Positions 14,308 through 21,440 of a DNA stretch of 24,278 nucleotides are shown here, one piece after another. The stretch is from a virus. The stretch covers positions 1 through 24,278 of the IMG/VR virus record IMGVR_UViG_3300027631_001829. The stretch is one strand, 5' to 3'. The notes beneath the pieces were generated by a model. The model had not been told where the DNA came from and did no database searches. It was given only the letters and a program-made list of their open reading frames with translations. A program made the position numbers and the translations under genes. Each line of letters opens with the position of its first letter. Position 1 is the first letter of the stretch.

Positions 14308-14308
14308 G

Positions 14309-14316
14309 TATTTATA
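14309..14316 (+). promoter_or_regulatory. TATTTATA candidate late promoter, abutting the terminase start
   Basis: Only 3 nt separate the octamer from the ATG at 14320, and a strong terminator lies immediately upstream. If it acts as a -10-like element, the mRNA would begin at or near the ATG. Confidence 0.5.
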
Positions 14317-14319
14317 TAT

Positions 14320-16095
14320 ATGAATAATAGAGCAGAACAATTATTAGAATACGCGAAAATTATAAAGGACACGCCTTATGCTCTGAGAACGTATCTACAA
14401 ACGTATGATAATACTCAGAAGAAGTACGTACCTATGGATTTATTTCCTGACCAAATACAATTGATTCAGGATTACGAAAATTACAACGAAAATATTACTA
14501 AAAAATATAGACAAGCGGGTGTAACTACGGTAACCGCCGCTTGGTTATCAAAAAAATTACAATTAGCAAAACCTGAGAATCCTGAAAGAATTCTTATTAT
14601 TGCAAACAAACGTGATACGGCAATTGAGATGGCTAATAAAGTTAGACACTTTATTGACCAATGGCCTGAATGGATAAATGTTGGTTTTTCACCCGATAAG
14701 AACTCAGAAAGTAGATTTAGATTAAATAACGGTTCGGAAGTAAAAGCCGTCGCAACATCTGCGGATGCACTTCGTGGTTTTACACCAACTGTACTTGTTT
14801 TTGATGAGGCGGCTTATATCGAAGCTGGTGATGATTTTTGGGCAGCATCTATGGCATCCTTGTCCACAGGTGGTAAGATTATTCTTATCTCAACCCCAAA
14901 TGGATATGACCCAATTTACTACGGTGTTTATGATCAAGCGTTAAGAGGTATTAATGACTTCCATATAACTGATTTAAGGTGGTTTAAAGACCCAAGGTAT
15001 ACCAAAGACTTAAAGTGGGTTAAATGTAGTGACATATGTCATTATATGTTGAATAGAGAACAATATAATGATGATGATGTTGTTCTTAATGAATTCGATA
15101 TGTCTAATTACCAAGAATTAGAAGAACAGGGTTATAAACCGTTCTCATCTTGGTTTGAGTCAATGTCTAAGAAATTTAAATACGATAGACGTAAAATTGC
15201 TCAAGAGTTAGAATGTGACTTTTTAGGTTCTGGAGATGGAGTTATTCCTGGTGATATTCAAGAGAATATTGCTAAGAATATGATTAGGGTACCAATCGAG
15301 AAATATATGCAAGGAACCTTTTGGCAATGGAAAGAACCAATTAATGGTCACAGATATATTATGGGAGTTGACGTTAGTAGAGGTGATAGTGAGGATTTTT
15401 CATCTATTAACATTATAGATTTTGATGATAGGGAACAGGTTGCGGAATATATTGGTAAAATACCTCCAGACGATTTAGCATCGGTGGCATATAAATGGGG
15501 TATTTTATATGGTAATGCCTTTATCGTTATCGATATTACGGGAGGTATGGGAGTTGCTACATCAAGAAAATTACAAGAATTAAATTACAAGAATCTTTAT
15601 ATTGATGGAATAAACACTCAAAACATTTGGGAGTACAATAAGAAAGCACTAGATAAAATACCAGGTTTAAATTTTAATAATAAAAGAACTCAAATTGTTG
15701 CGGCGTTTGAAGAGGCCCTGAGAAAAGGGTTTAGTGTTAGGTCTAATAGATTGTTAAATGAACTTAATACGTTTGTTTATATGAATGGTAGACCTGACCA
15801 TATGAAAGGTGCTCACGATGATGCCATTATGAGTTTATCTATGGCGTTATATTCGGCGGACATTTGTTTTAATCAACTTGAAAAAACAGAAAACGCAAAC
15901 AAAGCAATGTTAGAGTCTTGGACTATGTCAGAAAGGACATATGAGGTTAATAAATCACACTATTCATATGGAACGTCGTTAGACCCAATCGGGGCGATGG
16001 CTACCGACCCAAGTTTTTTTCATAAGGATAACCCACATAACGTACCAAAAGATATGTATAGGGAATTCTCTTGGTTGTTCGGAAAAAGTAAATAA
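14320..16095 (+). CDS. terL: Terminase large subunit (T4 gp17-like)
   Basis: The DNA-packaging motor, an ATPase that pumps genomic DNA into the prohead through the portal, fused to a nuclease that cuts concatemers. The 591 residues compare with 610 in T4 gp17. The ATPase has a deviant Walker A KYRQAGVTT at 62-70 in which the usual Lys after Gly is Val, Walker B VLVFDEAA at 158-165 (D162, E163) and coupling motif STPNG at 191-195. The RNase H-fold nuclease shows three acidic positions: D351 (GVDVSRGDS), D405 (VIDITGG) and D500/D501 (AHDDA). T4 gene order would place tail genes 18 and 19 next; here the portal follows directly. The ATG at 14320 is the only good start before Met39. Confidence 0.95.
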   Translation: MNNRAEQLLEYAKIIKDTPYALRTYLQTYDNTQKKYVPMDLFPDQIQLIQDYENYNENITKKYRQAGVTTVTAAWLSKKLQLAKPENPERILIIANKRDTAIEMANKVRHFIDQWPEWINVGFSPDKNSESRFRLNNGSEVKAVATSADALRGFTPTVLVFDEAAYIEAGDDFWAASMASLSTGGKIILISTPNGYDPIYYGVYDQALRGINDFHITDLRWFKDPRYTKDLKWVKCSDICHYMLNREQYNDDDVVLNEFDMSNYQELEEQGYKPFSSWFESMSKKFKYDRRKIAQELECDFLGSGDGVIPGDIQENIAKNMIRVPIEKYMQGTFWQWKEPINGHRYIMGVDVSRGDSEDFSSINIIDFDDREQVAEYIGKIPPDDLASVAYKWGILYGNAFIVIDITGGMGVATSRKLQELNYKNLYIDGINTQNIWEYNKKALDKIPGLNFNNKRTQIVAAFEEALRKGFSVRSNRLLNELNTFVYMNGRPDHMKGAHDDAIMSLSMALYSADICFNQLEKTENANKAMLESWTMSERTYEVNKSHYSYGTSLDPIGAMATDPSFFHKDNPHNVPKDMYREFSWLFGKSK

Positions 16096-16137
16096 CGTTT
16101 CCTAATTAAATAAAAAGGTTTATATTGTAAAGAAAAC

Positions 16138-16145
16138 TATTTATA
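16138..16145 (+). promoter_or_regulatory. TATTTATA candidate late promoter, abutting the portal start
   Basis: Four nt upstream of the ATG at 16150, the same geometry as the terminase site. Confidence 0.5.
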
Positions 16146-16149
16146 TACG

Positions 16150-17967
16150 ATGGCAGAGAATAATAACACAGTCTTTCAGAAATTAACAAGGATGTTTGGT
16201 TACCCTAATCAGGTAAAAAAAGACCAAATCCCTTCATTTAATTTCTCTAAAGACCAAATACTAAAGACGGACAATAGAGAAGAGTACGAAAAGGCGGTGT
16301 TGCAAGCACAACAAAGTCAATACGTTGCCGATAAATGGGCTAAATTAGACCAATCTCTTTATAACCAATCGGTTTATTATGAACCAAACAGATTAGCGGC
16401 CTATTACGATTATGAATCTATGGAGTTTACTCCTGAAATTTCGGCAGCTTTAGATATCTACGCAGAAGAGTCTACAACACTTTCAGAAAAGGGTGAGATA
16501 TTAACAATCTTTTCTGAATCAGATAGAGTTAAAACAATATTAGAAGATTTATTTATCAACAAATTAGATATAAACACTAACTTACAAATGTGGGCTAGAG
16601 GTTTATGTAAATATGGTGATGATTTTGTCTATTTAAAAATTGACCCTGAAAAGGGTATCATTGGTGTACAACAATTACCAAACATTGAAATAGAAAGAAT
16701 TGAGGGTTCGTCATCTAAGAACCCTGGACAAATGTCTGACGCTAAATCTCCAACAAGAGAACTACGTTTTACTTGGAAGAACAAAGAAATGGAATTCCAA
16801 GCTTGGGAGATTGCTCACTTTAGATTATTGGGTGATGACAGAAAACTACCTTATGGTACTTCTATGTTAGACAAGATTAGAAGAATTTGGAAACAACTTT
16901 TACTTGCTGAAGACGCAATGTTAATTTACAGAACATCAAGAGCACCTGAAAGACGTGTGTTCAAAGTATTCGTTGGTAATATGGACGATAAGGACATTGA
17001 ACCATATGTACAACGTGTGGCAAGTAAATTCAAAAGAGATGCTATTGCTGATCCACGTAATGGTAATGTGGATATGAGATATAATCAGATGGCTGTTGAC
17101 CAAGATTATTTTATCCCTGTACGTGATCCGTCACAAACAAACCCAATCGAAACTTTACCAGGGGCACAAAACTTAGGTGAGATTGCTGATATTGAATATA
17201 TCCAAAAGAAATTATTAGCCGCGTTACGTATTCCAAAAGCGTTCTTAGGATTTGAAGAAGTTGTTGGTGAAGGTAAAACTTTAGCATTAATGGATATTCG
17301 TTTCGCTAGAACAATTAATAGAATACAAAAATCATTAATTCAAGAATTAAATAAAATCGCTTTAGTTCATTTATACCTTATGGGTTTAGAAGATGAATTA
17401 AATAATTTTACATTATCATTAACAAACCCATCAGCACAATCTGATTTATTACGTATAGAACAATGGAAAGAAAAGGTTACTCTTTATAAAGATGCAACCT
17501 CAGACCAATCACAAGTTGGTATATTACCTGTTTCACATACTTGGGCTAAAAAGAATATACTTGGATTTAGTGATTCTGAAGTTATTCTTGATTTACAACA
17601 ACAACGTTTAGAAAGAGCAATGGGATTTGAATTAACAAATACTCAAAATGTTATTAAACGTTCAGGAGTATTTGATGATGTGGATGCTAAGTATGGGATT
17701 CCAGAAGAGGAGAGAAAAGCGGCGGAAGCTGCGGGGGCAACTGGTGAAGCACCTGCGGGAGGTGGAATGGATATGGGTGGAGGATCACCACCACCAGCTG
17801 ATGCAGGAGGAGAGGCACCACTTAGTGAATCTAAATCTAAGAAATCAAAAATATTAGGGATGTTAGGTGACGAAAGTTTATCAATTAATGACTTATTTGA
17901 TATGGATAAGGCGAAACGTAATATTTATGAAATAGAAACAAAAATAAAAGACATTTTAAACGATTAA
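16150..17967 (+). CDS. Portal protein (T4 gp20-like)
   Basis: Forms the dodecameric ring at the single head vertex through which DNA enters and to which the tail attaches. The 605-residue protein has T4 portal landmarks: SAALDIYAEESTT near the N-terminus, WARGLCKYGDDFVYL, IAHFRLLGD..LPYGTSML, AEDAMLIYRTSRAPERRVFKV, and LRIPKAFLGFEE..GKTLA before a helical crown region. It exceeds T4 gp20 (524) mainly through a C-terminal extension: a Gly/Pro-rich linker (about 525-557), then LSE560-S561, which fits the prohead-protease pattern, and a helical tail of 45 residues. That tail may bind scaffold and be removed on maturation, which is inference. It is followed 2 nt later by a small helical protein gene. 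Confidence 0.95.
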   Translation: MAENNNTVFQKLTRMFGYPNQVKKDQIPSFNFSKDQILKTDNREEYEKAVLQAQQSQYVADKWAKLDQSLYNQSVYYEPNRLAAYYDYESMEFTPEISAALDIYAEESTTLSEKGEILTIFSESDRVKTILEDLFINKLDINTNLQMWARGLCKYGDDFVYLKIDPEKGIIGVQQLPNIEIERIEGSSSKNPGQMSDAKSPTRELRFTWKNKEMEFQAWEIAHFRLLGDDRKLPYGTSMLDKIRRIWKQLLLAEDAMLIYRTSRAPERRVFKVFVGNMDDKDIEPYVQRVASKFKRDAIADPRNGNVDMRYNQMAVDQDYFIPVRDPSQTNPIETLPGAQNLGEIADIEYIQKKLLAALRIPKAFLGFEEVVGEGKTLALMDIRFARTINRIQKSLIQELNKIALVHLYLMGLEDELNNFTLSLTNPSAQSDLLRIEQWKEKVTLYKDATSDQSQVGILPVSHTWAKKNILGFSDSEVILDLQQQRLERAMGFELTNTQNVIKRSGVFDDVDAKYGIPEEERKAAEAAGATGEAPAGGGMDMGGGSPPPADAGGEAPLSESKSKKSKILGMLGDESLSINDLFDMDKAKRNIYEIETKIKDILND

Positions 17968-17969
17968 AA

Positions 17970-18710
17970 ATGAACAATTTCGGGAAGATTAAATCCAAGT
18001 TATTGAAAACGATAACCGAAGCTTACGAGCAAGGAGAACTTAAGAATAACACTAAGAACTTAATTAAAGTAGTTAAGAAGAATAAGGACTTTAAAGAAAT
18101 GTATATGTTTTACGAAGAAATCGAAAACAAATACTTTGACGATAAAGAAACTGCAAGGTTATATGTTGAAGAAATTGGAAACATATTAAAACAAAAGGCA
18201 ACTAAAGTTAAGGATTTCTGTGAAGTAATTAATATGTCTGTTTACAATACTCAAATTGATGAGAATGAGTTATACGATTCAATTGACCAATTACTAGAAG
18301 AAGATAGTTTAAAAAATATTGACAAAAAAGTAGTTGCTAAGAAAAAATTAGTAGAACATTTAACAAAAAAGAAAGAAATTAAAGAATCAGGATTAGAAAC
18401 ATATACCTCAAATGAGAATCTTTTACACGCTGTTTTAGCAAATAACTTTAATGTATTATACAGTAATAATTTAAATGAAGAACAACAAACAGAATTAAAA
18501 ACTATTCTTTCAATCTCAAATGAAGATTTAGTTTTGAAAACTACAGAATTAAAAGAATCTATTCTTAATAGAGTTGGTTCACTTTTAAGTGAATCTAACG
18601 ACAACGACTTAACCACTAAATTAAGTAAAGTAAAGGATGAGGTTCAAGATATGGATTTATCCAAATACAATTATTATCGACTTACTCAACTAAAAAATGG
18701 TCTTGTTTAA
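17970..18710 (+). CDS. Helical prohead-core-type protein
   Basis: A 246-residue, almost wholly helical, Lys/Glu-rich protein beginning 2 nt after the portal stop, in the position where T4 carries the small core genes 67 and 68. The N-terminus KLLKTITEAYEQ contains ITE17-A18, and LLSE-S occurs near the C-terminus; both fit prohead-protease sites. Coiled-coil-like segments span the middle. I see no enzymatic motif. The 3' end lies within a perfect 13-bp inverted repeat shared with the convergent bS21 gene, and the two stop codons overlap. A head-core role is inferred from position and composition only. Confidence 0.7.
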   Translation: MNNFGKIKSKLLKTITEAYEQGELKNNTKNLIKVVKKNKDFKEMYMFYEEIENKYFDDKETARLYVEEIGNILKQKATKVKDFCEVINMSVYNTQIDENELYDSIDQLLEEDSLKNIDKKVVAKKKLVEHLTKKKEIKESGLETYTSNENLLHAVLANNFNVLYSNNLNEEQQTELKTILSISNEDLVLKTTELKESILNRVGSLLSESNDNDLTTKLSKVKDEVQDMDLSKYNYYRLTQLKNGLV

Positions 18711-18724
18711 TCAAGACCATTTTT
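18693..18724. terminator. Perfect bidirectional terminator within the two convergent gene ends
   Basis: AAAAATGGTCTTG (18693-18705), loop TTTAAT, CAAGACCATTTTT (18712-18724): a 13-bp perfect stem with T-runs on both strands. It overlaps the final codons of both the plus-strand core protein and the minus-strand bS21 gene. Confidence 0.9.
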
Positions 18725-18898
18725 AATTTGTTGAATATACGTCGCCTTTAAACGTTGTGTTCTTTTCACAACGGAGGGTTTAACAAATTCTTGTCTTTCT
18801 CTTAACTCTTGAATTTGTTTGGTATTACGTACCTTGTTTTTATACAGCTTTAGAGCTCCCTCGATTCCCTTATTACTGTCTACTTTAATATATAACAT
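18707..18898 (-). CDS. rpsU: Ribosomal protein bS21 homologue
   Basis: A 63-residue basic protein closely matching Bacteroidota bS21: an N-terminal strand of the type (M)xxIxVxxNxxIxxALKxxK (here Leu-Tyr-Ile-Lys-Val, then ALKLYKNKV), a helix where hosts have LRRRQ (ELRERQEFVKPS at 32-43), and a long basic C-terminal helix (KRTQRLKATYIQQIKN). bS21 sits on the small-subunit platform next to the 3' end of 16S rRNA; in Flavobacterium ribosomes it helps sequester the anti-Shine-Dalgarno tail. A phage copy could replace host bS21 and bias translation. It is the only minus-strand gene inside the head block, with its own host-type promoter and no Shine-Dalgarno, whereas host rpsU in Bacteroidota is known to carry a strong one. 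Start at 18898, about 16 nt after the promoter box. Confidence 0.88.
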   Translation of the reverse strand: MLYIKVDSNKGIEGALKLYKNKVRNTKQIQELRERQEFVKPSVVKRTQRLKATYIQQIKNGLD

Positions 18899-18914
18899 AT
18901 CTATAATTATATCC

Positions 18915-18946
18915 CAAATATACTAAATGTTTTTTGGTATTTCAAA
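18915..18946 (-). promoter_or_regulatory. Host-type promoter for rpsU
   Basis: On the minus strand TTTG (18943-18946), 20 nt, TATATTTG (18915-18922), a full match to the Bacteroidota TTTG / TAnnTTTG consensus. Confidence 0.75.
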
Positions 18947-19001
18947 TATTTTAGTTTATATTTTTTTAACACCATAAAATAAAAATAATATGAAAATATA
19001 A

Positions 19002-19427
19002 ATGAAAACAGGAAAGTATATCTCCCTTGGAGAATACAACGAAGTGAAAATAGGATACGGAACCGTAGACTTCAAAAACTTAAAAACAATTTACCTAAAA
19101 TTAAATGCTTGGGTAGAACCAAATAATGATACGGATGATTTTGATCATTTAATCAATAAAACTAGAAGGGGAATAAAAGAAATAATATACAATTTAAAAA
19201 ATGAAAATTTCAAACCTCAATGTATTGTAGATTTAGATATTAGAACAAAGGGTATAAAATTAAATAAAAGGTCATTTATGAACCTTGAGGTTACATTATA
19301 TGTTGATAATTTCTTCGATGTTAAGTCTAAAAACATTAAATTATCAGTTAAAGACATTATAAAATCCATCATCGACGATAGATTATCTAATAAAAATCTC
19401 TTTAACTTCTACAAAAACAAGAAATAA
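19002..19427 (+). CDS. Hypothetical protein upstream of the prohead protease
   Basis: A 141-residue protein that opens a plus-strand unit divergent from rpsU. It is rich in Lys, Asn and Asp with beta-like segments (FKNLKTIYLKLNAWVEP; CIVDLDIRTKGIKL; FMNLEVTLYVDNFF) and helical stretches (HLINKTRRGIKEIIYNLK; VKDIIKSIIDDRL). No signal, membrane or catalytic motif is visible. The ATG at 19002 is preferred over one at 18990, which opens only a three-codon frame. Its position just before gene 21 suggests a head-assembly role, but I cannot assign one. Confidence 0.65.
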   Translation: MKTGKYISLGEYNEVKIGYGTVDFKNLKTIYLKLNAWVEPNNDTDDFDHLINKTRRGIKEIIYNLKNENFKPQCIVDLDIRTKGIKLNKRSFMNLEVTLYVDNFFDVKSKNIKLSVKDIIKSIIDDRLSNKNLFNFYKNKK

Positions 19428-19441
19428 CTTATATATCGTTG

Positions 19442-19449
19442 TATTTATA
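19442..19449 (+). promoter_or_regulatory. TATTTATA candidate late promoter for the prohead protease
   Basis: 19 nt upstream of the ATG at 19469, the same spacing as for the scaffold gene. Confidence 0.5.
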
Positions 19450-19468
19450 GTATTAATAGAAACTATAA

Positions 19469-20152
19469 ATGAAGATATTAGGTCCTAATGAGACGGGGAA
19501 AGGAATATTAATCGAGTACGACGCTGGACACGTTTCCCCCGAAGACAACAAAAAAATTATATCGGAGATGAAGGATATGGACTTTTCACAAGACCTTATC
19601 CTTTATGCCGTTTTGCAAAAATACGACACACCGAACAAAAACGGGAGAATCTACCCCGAAGTCATTCTTAAGAGAGAAGACCAAAAATACCAACAACTTA
19701 TTAAAAAAGGTGGAGCCCTTAACGAATTAAACCACCCTTCATCTTCACTTATCGATTTGGATAGAGTTTCACATTCTATTCTTGAGACTTGGTGGGAAGG
19801 AAAAATGTTAATGGGTAAAATAAAATTATTCACTTCTCCAGGTTGGAGAAAGATGGGTATTGTATCTACTAAGGGAGACCAAGCGGCAATGTTAATTATG
19901 AACGGAGCAACTCTTGGTATCTCATCTCGTGGAGTTGGTTCATTAAAGAACGTAAAAGGTCAAAACATTGTTCAGGAAGACTTTGAACTAGTTTGTTTTG
20001 ATTTAGTATCGTCACCATCTACTCCTGGGGCATATGTATTTGCAGACCTAGAAGACAGAGAACAGTATCAAGAATCGGTAAAGGAAAATCCGATACTTGA
20101 TGACAGAATGAAAAAATTAATGGGGGGTTTAGATAAATTTTTATCTAAATAA
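19469..20152 (+). CDS. Prohead core protease (T4 gp21-like)
   Basis: The maturation protease (peptidase family U9 type, herpes assemblin-like fold) that cleaves scaffold, core and capsid proteins inside the prohead. The 227 residues compare with 212 in T4 gp21. Seen are NGRIYP at 58-63, ELNHP at 86-90 with the likely catalytic H89, a hydrophobic strand MLMGKIKLF, the ATLGISSRGVGS segment at 147-158 containing the likely nucleophile S152 or S153, and FDLVSSPSTPGAYV at 177-190, all in the family order. It is immediately followed by its presumed substrates, the gp22-like scaffold and gp23-like capsid protein. Catalytic residues are assigned by analogy. A TATTTATA lies 19 nt upstream. Confidence 0.93.
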   Translation: MKILGPNETGKGILIEYDAGHVSPEDNKKIISEMKDMDFSQDLILYAVLQKYDTPNKNGRIYPEVILKREDQKYQQLIKKGGALNELNHPSSSLIDLDRVSHSILETWWEGKMLMGKIKLFTSPGWRKMGIVSTKGDQAAMLIMNGATLGISSRGVGSLKNVKGQNIVQEDFELVCFDLVSSPSTPGAYVFADLEDREQYQESVKENPILDDRMKKLMGGLDKFLSK

Positions 20153-20206
20153 TCAATTTTTTAGGGTTTCTAATATTAGAAAAGAGAATTTTCCATAAAA
20201 CCGTAA

Positions 20207-20214
20207 TATTTATA
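20207..20214 (+). promoter_or_regulatory. TATTTATA candidate late promoter for scaffold and capsid genes
   Basis: 19 nt upstream of the ATG at 20234. Confidence 0.5.
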
Positions 20215-20233
20215 AAGTAATAAAACAAAAAAA

Positions 20234-21409
20234 ATGACCGAAAAATCCATTTTAGAACAAGCGTTACTTCAAGTACAAACACTTGAAGAAGCAGTAAAGC
20301 AAAATGCAAAGGGTATACTTGCTTCAACAATGAAACAAGAACTAAATGATTTGCTTAAAGAATCGGAAGAAGAGGAACAAGAAGAAACTCCTGCAATGGG
20401 AGATGATTCTGCTGAACCTAATGAAGAGGGAACAAATGATATGTCAGAACAACCAGTAGCCGACGATGAAGAAGGTGAAGACGATTCTGAAAATGTTGAT
20501 GACCTTGATAATGATGATCCAAGTAAAGACATCGAATCTATGGATTCTGAAGACGAAATGTCTGACGATGAAGAAGAGGAAATCGATGAACCATCTTTTG
20601 ATGACGTAGACACAGATGATGAAGATGTAATGGATATGACCGGAGCTTCAGATGATGAAGTTTTAAAAGTTTTCAAAGCAATGAAACCAGAAGATGGTAT
20701 TGTTGTTAAGAAAGACGGTAATGACCTTAATCTTGACTTGGGTGATGACGAGTATATCATTAAACTTGATAGTGAAGAAAGTGAAGCACCTGTTGCTGAC
20801 GAATTCGGAGATGACTCTGAAGAAGCTCCAGAATTAGGTGAAGAAACTATCTACGAAATTGAGTTAGACGAAGAGGAAGAAGAAGAAGCTGAGGTTTCTG
20901 AAGAAGAATCTGAAGAAGATGGTAAAGAAGTTGAAGCTACCGAAGCGGCAAGAACATACGGTAACGACGTTAGAACTCCGGCAAACCAAGGTAAAAAATA
21001 CAAAGCTGGTCGCCACGAAATGAATGAAGAAGTTGAAACACTTAAGAAACAAAATTCTGAGTATAAGAAAGCTTTAATTCTTTTCAAGGAGAAATTAAAT
21101 GAAGTTGCAGTGTTCAACGCAAACTTAGCTTACGCTACTCGTTTGTTCACAGAACATTCTACTACAAAACAGGAGAAATTGAACATATTAAAGAGATTTG
21201 ATTCAATTTCAACTATGAACGAGGCTAAAAACTTGTTCAGCACAATAAAATCTGAATTAGGTACTAAAATGACAGTAACTGAATCAGTAGTTGAGAAAAT
21301 CTCTAACACTCCATCATCTTCATCTTCTCAAGAGGTATTATCTGAGGCGAAAGCTTACGAGAATCCACAATTCAGAAGAATGAAAGATTTAATGAGTAAA
21401 ATAAAATAA
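20234..21409 (+). CDS. Prohead scaffold/core protein (T4 gp22-like)
   Basis: A 391-residue protein that would form the internal core on which the capsid assembles and then be digested by the prohead protease. Evidence is its location between the gp21-like and gp23-like genes and its composition: an N-terminal coiled coil (EQALLQVQTLEEAVKQ), a very acidic, low-complexity region (about residues 45-235), and a C-terminal Lys/Glu helical domain (LKKQNSEYKKALILFKEKLN) similar to T4 gp22. It is longer than T4 gp22 (269) because of the acidic insert. LSE371-A372, 20 residues from the C-terminus, and MNE-A fit protease sites. Antisense frames here are only mirrors of the Asp/Glu codons. Confidence 0.88.
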   Translation: MTEKSILEQALLQVQTLEEAVKQNAKGILASTMKQELNDLLKESEEEEQEETPAMGDDSAEPNEEGTNDMSEQPVADDEEGEDDSENVDDLDNDDPSKDIESMDSEDEMSDDEEEEIDEPSFDDVDTDDEDVMDMTGASDDEVLKVFKAMKPEDGIVVKKDGNDLNLDLGDDEYIIKLDSEESEAPVADEFGDDSEEAPELGEETIYEIELDEEEEEEAEVSEEESEEDGKEVEATEAARTYGNDVRTPANQGKKYKAGRHEMNEEVETLKKQNSEYKKALILFKEKLNEVAVFNANLAYATRLFTEHSTTKQEKLNILKRFDSISTMNEAKNLFSTIKSELGTKMTVTESVVEKISNTPSSSSSQEVLSEAKAYENPQFRRMKDLMSKIK

Positions 21410-21440
21410 TAAATAAAAAACAAAAACCAAATATTTTAAA

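Noticed and set aside
20269-21117. Antisense Ser-rich frames opposite the scaffold gene
   Set aside because: They mirror the Asp/Glu codons of the acidic scaffold protein and have no start context or domain.
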